DNA from: Acholoe squamosa
Taxonomy: Eukaryota > Annelida > Polychaeta > Phyllodocida > Polynoidae
Length of the DNA stretch: 64,000 nt
Direction of reading: 5' to 3'
Assembly (NCBI GenBank): GCA_949317995.1
Contig: OX439041.1
Location: forward strand, 43,075,269-43,139,268
Made by a program: the position numbers and the translations under genes. The number at the start of each line of letters is the position of its first letter. Within the stretch, counting starts at the first letter, position 1. The notes under the pieces were generated by a model. It saw only the letters and a program-made list of their open reading frames with translations. It did not search any database and was not told where the DNA came from. Shown in pieces: positions 1 through 13,400 of the stretch.

Positions 1-164
1 GGGGATGAGGTCCGTTACCTTCTTCAGTCTCAGCTTGGATATATTTTCTTTATGATTTTCTTTTTAAATTAGTCTGTATATGTTTACACATTGCATACCT
101 TACATGTAACTGTTGCTATACCTGTAAACTGAGACAATAAAGAAAACTTAACCTAAAAAAAAAA
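1..164 (+). repeat. 3' tail of a retrotransposed element
   Basis: The stretch ends with AATAAA at 136-141 and a 10-base A tract at 155-164, immediately before the 38-bp satellite. The GAGACAATAAAGAAAACTT context resembles the 3' end of invertebrate LINEs or a retrocopy. No coding part is visible, and the piece is cut by the window edge. Confidence 0.4.
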
Positions 165-680
165 TGTATCAATGCCATTCATAAAGAGTACTGTGTATCA
201 ATGCATCATGCCACCCATAAAGGGTTAACTGCACATCAATCCATCATGCCTTCAATAAAGGGTTAAAGTGCATCAATGCATCATGTCATTCACAAAGGGT
301 TAACTGTGCATCAATGCATCATGCCATTCATAATGGGTTAACTGTGCACCAATGCATCATGCCATTCATAAAGGGTTAAAGCTCATCAAGCCATTCTTAA
401 AGGGTTAAAGTGCATCAATGCATCATGCCATTCATAACAGGTTAACTGTGCATCAATGCATCATGCTATCCATAAAGGGTTAAATGTGCCTCAATGCATC
501 ATGCTATCTATAAAGGGTTAGATGTGCATCAAGCCATTCATAAAGGGTTAAATGTGCATCATGCTATCTATAAAGGCTTAAAGTGAATCAATGCATCATG
601 CCATTCATAAAGGGTTGACTGTGTATCAATGCATCATGCCATCCATAAAGGGTTAAAGAGCATCAATGCATCATAGGGAA
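165..680 (+). repeat. 38-bp satellite array (copy 1)
   Basis: Imperfect tandem units of about 38 bp built on GTGCATCAATGCATCATGCC followed by ATCCATAAAGGGTTAA. Several units are shortened. The same unit forms a longer array at 16030-17165 inside a large TIR element, so this may be a decayed remnant of that element. 681-1161 holds no feature I can name. Confidence 0.85.
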
Positions 681-1161
681 GTATGTGCGGCCCCTGGACA
701 GCCTGCTAATCCTGTAAGGATCACAGTGTGAATCAATGCATCATAAACCCTATGCACTGCCTTATGTATACCCCTATAGAAACAGACACCAGTGCATTAA
801 AGGGTTAAAATGGGTTTTCACAGCTATATCCAGGGTGAGTAGACTTTCTTTGTCCATGCACTAACAGCCAATATTAAAAGGATAGGTTGGTCCCTGTGCA
901 ACCCTATGTGTAATCCTATGAGTAAAAAAGGGCAATATGTGGCTAGGCTAGAGACTTGGTCATGACAAGTCTACACTCGAAGGGCGATTCAACATCGGTG
1001 AACATGGTTCTTGTAACTATTCTATGGTCTAAGACCATAGAATAACAAGGCAAAATGCATTTGAACCGCAGTAACTCTCTTGTGAGGTAAAAGCGAGATC
1101 CCCCCAGGCTGATTTCCAAACTCAAGTACATATGTCAACATTTTGGTTAGCATTTCCTTAC

Positions 1162-1412
1162 CGGCTCAACTGTATCAGAGCGCTTGCTCTTTTGGTAGAT
1201 CCTCTCGGCCTTCAGGGTGCGACCTCTTATGGCCAGCAATTTGTTGTCAAAGGCCATTCTCCAGCCTTTCAGCTCATCCTGGACATCCTGGTTTCCAGCG
1301 AGAGTTCCGATAAAAGCACTAAGCTTTTGATTGCGCTCATTTGGGCTGACACGGGTGTGGACTGCAAGATCCTTCATTACCGCGTAGTCCTTCCGAACCT
1401 CATCTGACAGAC
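1162..1412 (-). CDS. piwil1: piwi coding exon 9 (L2/MID approach), last exon in window
   Basis: 251 nt between CGTATCCCAG| and GAGCCG|GTAAGG, leaving in phase 0. It encodes LSDEVRKDYAVMKDLAVHTR and a C-terminal part with GWRMAFDNKLLAIRGRTLKA and ERIYQ, matching conserved PIWI L2 sequence. No plausible next exon was found in 1-1161, so the gene continues beyond the left edge. Confidence 0.96.
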
Positions 1413-4400
1413 CTGGGATACGAAGTTGCATGGTTTTGGTTAGTAATTGAAATAGACATGTCCAGGGATGAAAGTCACGGAGCATGAAAATTCCTGAAAT
1501 GGTCCAACATTCGCCCAAAAAACATGGATTTCTATATGAATATATAGGGCCCTTGGAACTTCAAAATCCCTGAAATCAGGGAATTCCCTGAAGACTTTCA
1601 TCCCTGCATGTCTGATCATATAGGTTTGAGTGAACATACTGTAATCTTCATAAAAGGTGCATCTCACGTATAAGGCATACTAAGAGTTGAGAATTATATA
1701 AGGCACACATGGGGCATGGTTTTTAAGGGTTTAGTACAGTTCTATAGTCGAAGTACCCCGCTTATAAGACGCAACTCCTCCTTTGAGAGAGGTTCTATAA
1801 GGTAGGTCATTGATTCACGTATGAGACGGGCTTTATATGTGGAGATTACGGTATTAACCTTTCTGGGAGGGCTTAAGTTTTAAATGCCTAACTCACCAGG
1901 ACCAAAAACAACCCAATAAACTAGTTAGCTTCCCTCTGAAATTCAAACTGCATGCTACGCGGTAACCTTATGGTTATCAGCTACTTGAACATGAGCTCCA
2001 TAAAACCTGAGTTGACTGGTCTAAAGGACAGCGAAGTTGGAAGAGGGGCTGAGGGAAAGGAAACAAGTTCCCGGAAATTCCACGCTAATAAATGATCTCA
2101 TTGTATTTGGACGGGACAAAGGAAATAGGAAAACTATTTACTACAGTAGATACCCTCTACATAATGTTTGTTGTCTATCATCATCTTTCAGGAAAACGCT
2201 TCCTTACCTGTCAGGCGGCACAACTCTGGGACTAACAGGATGGGGTCTGTCTGACCTCGCTTTTGGTCCCGAGCTTTTGGCATGCTGACAAGCAGTGGCT
2301 GCTGCATGTCGGTGATTTTGATGTTGTATTGCTGTAATATCAGGGAGTTATGAGTACAGTTATTACGGTATCTCCAGCTAACGGGTGAATTATTATAATT
2401 TATATTATCTGATATCCATGAGATGATTCCATGTATTTACTGGTGAGCCTAAGAGCCTACTATTACACATGAAATAACTATTGGGATTTAATCAGCATGC
2501 TGGTAACAATCCCAGGTAATGGCTGTGCCAACTACAAGTCTAGCCCTCCCACAATGCTGGTATTTGAGAAAGGCAACGAACAGCGAGTACGGTAGAGGTT
2601 CCTTATTTTGAGATGTGCAAACTTACCTGCTCGTAATAGGTTACGAGATCCATCTCCTCCTCACCCTTCTTAAACTTGAATGTGGGATTCTTTTCCCAAT
2701 CCACATCGTCGACTCTGTAGGTCTTGTTGTTGTAACTTAAATTTTAAAAGAAATATTCAAGAATATCAAAGTAACTTTAAAACATGCAAATGATGTTCCT
2801 CTATTTCAGAGAGAATTCAATAACTGGAATAATACTGCAAAGAATACAACGAATGTCAATAAGCATCGAAGCTTCAATTTATACACTGGTACCCGCCTAC
2901 ACTTGTGTTGATTATACACCAGACTGTAAACTCTTATCTACCTTTCCACCTTAAGAACTAACCTACCGGAAACTGAAATCTTTTTTTAAGTACTTATTCA
3001 GTAGCTGAGCACCTTCTTCACCTATGAAAAATCATCTCGTCAATTGCCACAATGCCAGTACAGACATTGTTTTGTTTTTCATTACACTCCCATCCTTTCA
3101 CTTAGTGGTGAACAGTTGTACTTACGGTGTCAATACAATCTCGCCTACATATTTCTTTGTGACGGTTTCGTAGAACGCCTTGCCCTTTACTGTGTTGTAG
3201 ATATTGTAGAAAATATCTAGCATAGTATCAGACCTGAGAATCTTGTGCGAGATTTCAGCACAGAGAAGAACTGAGTTTTCATATTGCAGAATACTTGTGA
3301 TGAAGCCTGGCCACACCTCGAGCCTGTACAACAAAGTGACATAATTGGTTAGAAGATGAAGCAACAATAGCCGAAATCTTTAAATGACCTTAATATTTTG
3401 GGAGATTCTTTACTTTCCCTTGCCTCGGTGATTACATCTGCGTTACTATCCTTTCCCTCTGTGATGACATCTTCTGGCTATCAATCTTAGAGATGCCCAA
3501 GATTCTAGCAAGTTGTTAAAGCCAATTCCAATATTCCCTTGGTTAAACATACACGAGTTCCTGCATCGTGGCTACAGACATGGGACTGGGTTTTGAAGAA
3601 ATTTCCGACAGGGTAATTAAATTCCTCTTCTGGGTTGTATTTGACAGCAAGTTTATGGGATGAAGCCCCTCAACCGTCTAAGACTTCCCCCACCCCCATT
3701 AATGTTAAAGAGGCAGTGCCATGTTCCTGACTACTCACAAATATCTCTTAGTACCGTAGATGTGGCTGTGAACAAATCTGTATGCTCTAAATCAATGACA
3801 GGTATCAAGGTTACTAGTTAAAGCAAAACAAAGTGGCCCACCCATTCGCTCAAGCAGCACAGGTGCGAATTTGGCTGTGTGGAGAAGAAGCTGGAAGTTA
3901 CGTTATCTGCAGTAGAGGTGCTAAGCATTGTGGGATATGAGTGCTAGCTGTCTTTGTTTAGTTTTACGTCCGGGGGCCATCGAGGAACTCAGACATTCAA
4001 GGAATCTCGGACATTGTCCTTTCTTTTCTTTTTGGACAGGTATTTATATGCTGCTTGCCCGACATAGCAGTGACCGAATCTACGAATGACCTAATCTATG
4101 AGATGAATGACCGAATCTATGAGGAGGGTTGAGGGGGAAAACCGCTACTGGGGCTTCATTCCCCTACTCTTTTCGAAGGATAGCAAGTGTTATTTTATTT
4201 GCCTAGTCCCATAGGCAGGGCCAGACAAACCACAGCCTTTGATCACTCAGACGTGGTTCACTGAGGGGATATCCCATGGCAAAAGACAAGCATGTAGACC
4301 CGGGCCCATGCATATGGACAACAGCTGCCCACATGCTCACCCCAAGCCACAAGAAACCCCAGCTTTGTCGCCTTTTACAAATCTGGTATGCCCACTGTCA

Positions 4401-7400
4401 GTATGGAAGGAGATTTCTCCTTGTGGACTTCCAATGAAGTTATTCTGCTCCTCCATGCCCTCACATGAAGGTCCCCACTCCACAGCTGTCAGGTTATTGT
4501 AGGCACGCTGGGATAAGGCTAGGGCGAGCTCATGGGGGACTCTCATAATTGAAGACACTCTAACTGACTCTAAGCCTTGACTCACTGGCATATCCTCTCG
4601 TTCTACTGTCAAATTGATTAGTAAATCTATAATGAAAATGTGCTTTGTATGTTAAATTTTAGTGGGTTTTTTTCATTCACAGAAGCTGTGAGACAGATAC
4701 CTTCCCTAGTCAAATAAAAAAGATATGAAGGTGCCCTTTAGTTTAGTATATGTAACAGGGGTAGACACTAACATGTTGGACCTTTGGCCACCCGGGCCAG
4801 TAGCCTAGTATAGAGCAATGTATTTCAAATATTGTACTGGCCAAATGGCCAATTTAAAAGGAAATCTAGAAATAATCACTGGCCCGCAGCCAAAACTACT
4901 GGCCATTGACCACTGGGCCAGTGTTAGTGTCTACCCATGATGTAATGCTGCACAGGCAGTGGCCAGGGGCAGGTACTGTGCATATCTCCTCCATAGTGCA
5001 TGTGCACGCAGAGTCACAAATCACTGCAGTTCAAGTGGGGGGGGGGGCCCTTATGTATTTCTTTCACTTTGACAGTGTACATACTGTGCTAATGTATCCC
5101 ACCTTTGACGTTTTATACCTATTGAATTGCTAATGGAAGTGTATTAATTGTATTAATGGAAGTGTATTAATTGACTACTATTGGAGCTGATATTAATAGA
5201 ACAATTAGCAGACTCATGTATATCATATAGTTTGAAGACAAAATGAGGATATTTATAAGCCAACATCATGGACAATGGGGCATTTTTCACAGCTTTCCCT
5301 TCTAGTCAGCACAGGGCTCCTTGCTGAATTGGTAGTGGGCGGAGGGGAGGGGGGGATGCTTCATGCCTTTGAAGTGTACATACAAAGAATACTAAGTTTG
5401 AAAGTGTCATACAAGTTATTTGACAGTGGTTTTATTCTTGAATCAAGTCAAGGTGTGTTCAGGGAGGTATAACAATGACAAGATTTCCCAAGACCATGCC
5501 AGCCTCAGTCAATCATTCAGTGTGTCTATCCCTCAATAGTCAAAGCTCCCTTTGTCCCATGTGGCAAGTGTGGGCGGGGTGGCAGAAATATTAGGAGAAA
5601 GCACATGTACATGTATTCATATGTAAAATATGGAGTTTGCAGTAAAACCACTGACCCAGCTCCCACCCTCCCTGACTGCCGGTGACGTCACAACATGGTG
5701 AGGTGGATGTAGAGGCACAAAAGTGGCCTGTCTGGCTATCAAATTTACAGAAGTTTCTTAAAGAATCCCATGCCTGTGGCTAATAATAATAATTAAAAAA
5801 AAATCAATCAAGATGTCGGAATACTTACTTGTGTTTTGGGATAGTCACACCCTGCTTGGGGTTGTAGTAGTGCCTTCCTATCTGTTGCATCTCTATTTTA
5901 GCTAACAGTCTGCAAAAGGCAAATGACCCATGATTAAAGAGCACCAATAGATTCCACTCAATGGACATTGTGAGTGCACATGTTTACTAATAAAAAAAAA
6001 GCATTTTTCTGACCCCTGGCAACCCTGAACAAAAACAAAAGACATAAATGCTTAGTGAAGAAAAAGTGGCATTTGGGATTTTATAGTAGTAAACAATTCA
6101 TCTCACAAGTTTGCAACACGACATACCTTCTGAAGATGACGTTATACATCTGAATGCAGGTGGGGCTGTCGGGTGGAAGTTCATTGGTAAGCGTGAACGT
6201 GATCTTGATTTTGGCCTCGTCAGACTTCCTTGTGCTGAACACTTCAGTTTTCTACAATAAATCAGAAAAAGCATATAGCAATCACATGCCACTAATCTTT
6301 TTATTAAATAATCTCTTCTACTACTTTCAAAGGAGATAATTCAGCACAGTTGTTAGCAGTAACCTTTTTTTTACGTCATTAAGTGAACAGCCTGCGTGAA
6401 TATTACTTCTCCTGCAGAGAATATGACTTGACATTTTATAGAATTAAAGAATTGTGATATTGAATCGATATGCTATCTTAATGATTATATAATTGGAATA
6501 CAATGGATTTTAACCAAGTTAATATATCCACATCTACTCACGTCATTTGGTAGACGTTTGGCAAGGAATAAGACCATGCCATCAAATGCCCTAGTTGGAC
6601 CAAGCATATCACGATGATCCTTTACAAAACGCATCCGTAGTCCTCGACTTTCAATTTCAGGACTGAAGGCGACGTGGTACTGGTACAACTGCCAGTCAGA
6701 TACCTGGTTTAGCCGGAAGTAATTACTAACCAGGTGGACTGGGTCTCCCGATGTGCCTTTGAAAAAGAGAAGATTTTCCACTTAAATAGCTCTGCAAAAT
6801 GGCTTCCAACTAACACGTGCACACATGTTGTGTACCTCAGATTCAGGTTTTTAAAAGTCTATATTCATCATGTAAGCAGACATACAAAGTTCGGTCAGTA
6901 TTTCACTGAGCTCCGAACAATTTGACTCTAAATGGGTTGGCATGTTTAGAAGACCCCTGATACGGGTATGTTAATTACACTCTTCTTTAGCTCAGTTTCT
7001 TAACATGCAAACTTTTGTGTTCAGCTGGAGGGTGGTGGGAAGAGGTACCTAGATTAAGGGATATAAGTCAGGGTGAATGAACAAGAAGCATGTCAGGGCT
7101 GTACATCAATTCAGGGATGCCACTCACGGACCAAAGAAAATTCGGAAATCGTCCAAATTTTCTTGACTCCCAATAGGAAATGCCTACAGAAAATACATTT
7201 CAAAATTTTGAAAAGTGGCATCTCTGCATCATGGACAGTTGTCTCCTCAAACTGTCCATGGAAAAAAATACGATACAAATAGGAATCAGGGTGTCCGGCA
7301 GACCCCTTTGAAAAAGAAGGACAAAAGTAGGACTGAAAATTTTCAAAAAGTAGGACTAAAGTAGGACAAAAGTAGGAAAATTTCAGAAAAAGTAGGACAT

Positions 7401-10400
7401 ATGTAGAATAAACAATGCATGTGTAACAAACCTATTTATCCTCAAAATTGATAAACTTATATGTAGAATCTATTAGTATAATATTCCAGAACATATTTAA
7501 ATGGTGCTCAGTTTGTACCTGTATCATTGGTATGTAAAACATGATATACAGTGGATTCATGAAGGCATCTACTGCGAGTCTGCTATGTCAAAATCATGTA
7601 CAGTGGCCATGTTGGAGCACAATGTGTGAAATAAAACAGGAAATTGTTTCCTTGTCATGAATTGTTGCCAATGTATTACTGATTACTGATCCTAGATTGA
7701 GATTGAGAAATTGGCTAGTTATTTCAGCACACTAACAGGGGAAACTTGTAATGGTAAGTTTATGGAAAAAGTTTTGCCTCAACATGGCTGCCATACAAGA
7801 TCTGTGAGGTACTAACCCCTCTATAGAACTTACTTAATAGACACAGTTTTTGTACAATGTATTCATGTACTACACAGAGGATATGTCACAATATCACTCT
7901 CTATGCGGACCCCTGTATATCACTCCCCCTGTGGTGACTCGTCTCCATCTGACTGAAATTCCCTATCTATCTCATATTGACATTTCATGTAGCCACATTT
8001 TGATATTACCTCCCTGATCACTATCAGTCAGGTGTTTGCATGTATTCTGTTAAAGGGTTTATGAGTGAAACATTAGTATAATACTAGTTCTAATGCTCAA
8101 AGCATATATGTCCACCAAGTCAATCACTAACCATCACCACACAACTAACTTTAGCATAATCAAACGTCAATTGATGTCAGAATTGGCTCTTTCATTCCAC
8201 AAGCCAATATCTCTGAATCTTTAATGAAGATGTGATTAATAAATACTGCAAATTGCAATGATACAACTCACATGCTGAGTCATAGATATCTTAGATAACA
8301 GTAAAACTGCACTATTCATAAACCATGTGGAGGCTAAATGTAGTAGCGCTACAACTCCAGTACTCAGTTTCTTGCAAGTACTAAAGGAGCGTGACAGACA
8401 TGGCAAAATTTGAGTACCAGATAATAATGCAAATGATATTACAGAATTTGCTATCTACCCTAAGTAATGTTACTAGCCAGTACAAGACTAAATGGATAAA
8501 ACATACTTATAAGGCCACTCAAAAAAACTGGTTTCTCATCACCAACCCCTGAAAAATAAGACGAGGGCAATTTTTTTCCCCCCCACCCTAGGCGTATTGG
8601 GGTGAAAACTGCGTGGGCGAGACCTAAAATCTTGATTTTAGTACTTATGAGTTAACTGATTATAAAGAATTGTGAAAATGCACTCAATCTCTAGTCTACT
8701 GCATTGCCAACATTGTTAGCTTTAATTTGATACCGAATATGCCCATGTTTGTCTATTTTTATCATGGTTTTTGACTAAAAATATGTATAATTAAGAAAAA
8801 AAAAAACACAATTTTATGATGCGTGTGGTGATGAGAAACCAGGTTTTTTTTGGGTTTTTTTTTTTTTTAATAATTTACCATGCCTGTGATAAGTTGCCTC
8901 AGGTATACCCCATTGGGAACTACAATAGCCTATGCATGGCACACATCAAGACTTGAGGGTTGATTTCAATTGCCATAAGTTACTATAAAGATGTACTGAC
9001 ACAAGCAAGATGTGCTTCAAAGCAACTAACGATATTTTTATATTGCACACGCCAAAGGAAAATAAAAAAGTAGGAAATAGTAGGAGAAAGTAGGTATTTT
9101 GGGGGAAAAGTAGCAAAAATAGCAAAACCATAAAAAAAATTAGGAAAAAGTAGGATCGCAGGACACCCTGAGGAATTTCAGCGCTTTTTGGGCGAGAAAA
9201 TAGGATAAAAATAGGAATTTTGACGCTCTTTGGGCAAGAAAATAGAGGGAAAAAAATGGTTTCAAACAATACTTTTGGGCGTTTTATGATGTTTGATACT
9301 GTATGATAACGAGCTGCAAAAAGGGAGGTTCCAGGATTTTGAGAAAAGAGGGTTAGACACTGAATAGGCTAGAGGGTGTTCACAAGCGAAAGCTCCACTA
9401 ATTTGTAAGTGAAACGAAGCCAAGCAAAATGACTGGTAGGCGGTATGGGGGCATGCCCCCAGGAAAATTTTTAACTCAAGAGGGCATTTGGTGCATCATT
9501 ACACCCCAATTATAAAGGTATTGATGCATGGTCCCCCAGGAAAATTTTCAATTTTGGATGGTGTTTGGTGCATCTTTAGTTTACTGACAAATTTTCCAGC
9601 TATTGCTTAGGAGCTGGTTTTATTTATTGGAGGACAGAAGATTTTTGCTTGACACTCTCGCTTGCCAAGTCTAACGCAATTTTGAAATCTAGATATTCTT
9701 GACTACAGATGAGATGCAGTTCTAATCTCTTACGATATACTGCAATGGCGGCGCTAGGCTGCTGCAGGATTCTGTGGGGCAAAAAGGTTCATCCTCTTGC
9801 TGCAAGGGGTGTGCTGTACACAGCAAGTATATAACATTGCTGTCCAGGATTGCCTCCTCTGTCATTGCTTAGACTTGAAATCTTGCGGTGCGAACCAGTC
9901 TCCCCTGAGCAGTACCACGGCTTTAGGAAAGACATAAATGGCTTTTTATGACATATAATGACTCTTGTACTCTGTTGATGCTTTACAATACATGAAGCTG
10001 ATCCTCCTTGTAACTGTAAGGGTAGCAATTAGGAGTGTCATTGACATCCAATTTATATCAATGATGAATATCATCATTTTGGTCTTGATATTTCAAATAT
10101 ATCGATTATTGCTAAATAGAGCAAAATAACCATGATGTGAGCTTTTGACAGGGAAAGAATCTTTCATATACTCTAAATACTAGGCAAATAAGAGTTTTTA
10201 TATTGCCCTGTACACAAGATTTACAGAATTACTTGATCTATTGGCAAAATGCAGTGACAAACTCAAATGAACGATGTATTAATTATAATTTAAAATTGTT
10301 GGGCTTGGGTAATTCAAAATAAATTTGAATCGCAATATATTTTTGATTATAACTTTAGTTCTAATAGGAATTTCTGTATCGATATAACGGTTTTATCGAT

Positions 10401-13400
10401 GCGATAATCGCGATTTCATAAATCGTGACGTATCGATTTGGTAGGTATCGATGACACTCCTAGTAGCAATCATGTTTTCTCTATCCCCAGAACATGTCTT
10501 TTGCAACACAATAAAATATATTCTGACTTGGGTTAAAGGCCAGGGTAGGAAAATTCACTTGATTTAAGGGTGGACGAATGGTGAGATTAGACTGAGGGCA
10601 GGGTGAGACTGGTTGGAATATCAGTTGGGCTCAAGGCAAGGGTTGGATGAGAGTAGGGGTGATGGAATGGTGAAATCTCTGCCCACTCCTCCCAATCATC
10701 AAGCTATTATTAGCAAGCCATGTAAATTAAGGGGGCTTAGTGCAGGTGGGTTTCAAGACCCATTCTCGCAGTACATGTCACATGTGTTTTATAATGTGTA
10801 TGTTCAAAATAGGAGTGGATATAGGGGGTAACCTTAGAGGAAATGTATTTCCCCTCCCCTAAACCCATTGAAAATCGGCCTTAGTATGACTCCATAGGAA
10901 ATGTAGCCTGTCCCCAAAATTTCTGTCTGTGCCCTCCCCCCAATCATGTCTTCTGGATCTGCCCCTATGGTTAATTATGAGGGCAGAAAGGTACCGTAAA
11001 CTCCCGCGTATAAGACGTGTCCTCTACGCCAAACAAAATGCTGGGTAGTCTTATAGCTTTCTCTCAAGTTGGGGGTGCGTCTTATACGAGGGGTAATTTT
11101 ACTATAGAAATGTACTAATCTTACAAATTTTAGCCTTAAAATGTTCGTCTTATACGCGAAAATGCATGTGCTGAGTTTGGGGTGCTTCTTATGCGTGCAG
11201 CGCGTCTTCTACGCGGGAGTTTACGGTAGTAGCAGAAGGAAAAGAAGTAAAGGTAAAGGGAAGGCAATATGTGAATGACAGTAGAGGGAGACCACAGATA
11301 GATTGAAAGGGAGGGAGGGCATGGGGAAGGGGAATGCCGGGGAATGCCAGGGAATGATGAGAGGGACGAATAAAAGCATACAAGGGATGAATAAAGGCAA
11401 ACACACTACAGAATGCCCCCCCCCCTTAAAAAAAACTGAAAACTCCCAGCAGGTTTGCTACCGTAAAACCTCGCGTATAAGACGCGTCCTCTACGCCAAA
11501 CAAATGCCTTGTGCGTCTTATAGTATTTCTTCAAGTTGGGGGTGCGTCTTATACGAGGGGTAATTTTACTATAGAACAGTACTGGATTGACAAAAATCAC
11601 CCCTAAGAGGTGCGGCTTATACGCGAAAATGCATACAAGGGGTCAATGGTTAGGAAATTATGTTAAGGATTCAATTGAAAATTTAGGATCTAAGATCTAT
11701 GATCAAGAGGCCCGTGTTAAGGATGCAATTGAGAGGATTGAATTTAGGATCTGTCATCTATGATCAAGATATTAGGATTTCATATTTAAATTTGACAATC
11801 AATTCTGAGTTTAATATCAATTCTAAAAGCAGTTAAATTGCAGTGCGTTTCCCGGATTAGAAATTTATCCCATATTTTCGGCAAAGTAAACACAGCAAAG
11901 CTGTAATGCCGTGCATATTCATATCATGTTCTAAGAAGTATAGAATTGATTTACAACATTTTTAATATGATCTTAGATCAAAATTTTCAGAACAAATATT
12001 ATTTTAATACGGAATATAAAAGCCCCTCATATGTTGTGTGTTTTGCAATTTATTAATCTATAACATATTTTCAGGAAAGTAAACACAGCAATGCTGTAAT
12101 GCCGTGCATATTCCTATTATGATCCAAGGAAAAAAGATCATTATATATGAACTCTATGGCCTTTGGAATGGACCTATACTTAAACATATGCTCTGATTGT
12201 GGTGCTTCCTCGCTCTCCATGTAAAATCCTGTCCCATTGCTATAGTATGGAGTAAACCTATGCCTGGATTAAAATATGCAAATAAGGAATGTGTGTGAGG
12301 GTTGGGAGTAGTGTGGTGGTGCTATTGGTGGTGGTGGTGTCACAATGGTCACTAACATCCATCTGATAACTTTTGAAGATCAAAATTGACCACATATGAC
12401 CTGGATCCCTGTGATTCCTGAAACCAAGATGGCCGACACACAAGGAAAACAAAAGAATTAGGTAGTTGAGGTGTCCCAATGGTCACTAACATCCATCTGA
12501 TAACTTTTGAAGATCAAAATTGACCACATATGACCTGGCTCCCTGTGATTCCTGAAACAAAGATGGCCGACACACAAGGAAAACAAAAGAATTAGGTAGT
12601 TGAGGTGTCCCAATGGTCACTAACATCCATCTGATAACTTTTGAAGATCAAAATTGACCACATATGACCTGGATCCCTGTGTTTCCTAAAACAAAGATGG
12701 CCGACACACATGGAAAACAATAAAATTGGGTAGTTGAGGTCTCCCAATGACTACTAACATCCACCTCATAACTTTGAAAGATCAAAATTGACCATATTTG
12801 AGCTGGATCCCTGTGTTTTCTAAAACCAAGATGGCCGACACATATGAAAAACAATAGAATTAGGTAGTTGAGGTCTTTCAATGGTCACTAACATCCATCT
12901 CATAACTTTTGAAGATCAAAATTGACCACATATGACCTGGATCCCTGTGATCCTGAAACCAAGATGGCCGACACACAAGGAAAACAAAAGAATTAGGTAG
13001 TTGAGGTCTTCCAATGGTCACTAACATCCATCTGATAACTTTTGAAGATCGAAGTTGACCATATATGACCTGGACCCCTGTGTTTCCTAAAACAAAGATG
13101 GCCGACACATATGGAGAACAATAGAATTAGGCAGTTGAGGTCTTTCAATGGTCACTAACATCCATCTGATATCTTTTGAAGATTAAAATTGACCACATAT
13201 GACCTGGATCCCTGTGTTTCCTAAAACCAAGATGGCAGACACACAAGGAAAACAATAGAATTAGGTAGTTGAGGTGTCCCAATGGCCACTAACATCCATC
13301 TGATATCTTTTGAAGATCAAAATTGACCACATATGACCTAGATCCCTGTGTTTCCTAAAACCAAGATGGCCGACACACATGGAAAACAATAAAATTGGGT

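Noticed and set aside
943..1131. 62-codon minus ORF as the next piwi exon
   Set aside because: No similarity to the PIWI region after ERIYQ and no fitting acceptor; treated as intron.
1132..1407. 91-codon plus-strand ORF over piwi exon 9
   Set aside because: Antisense of a conserved PIWI exon with verified splice sites.
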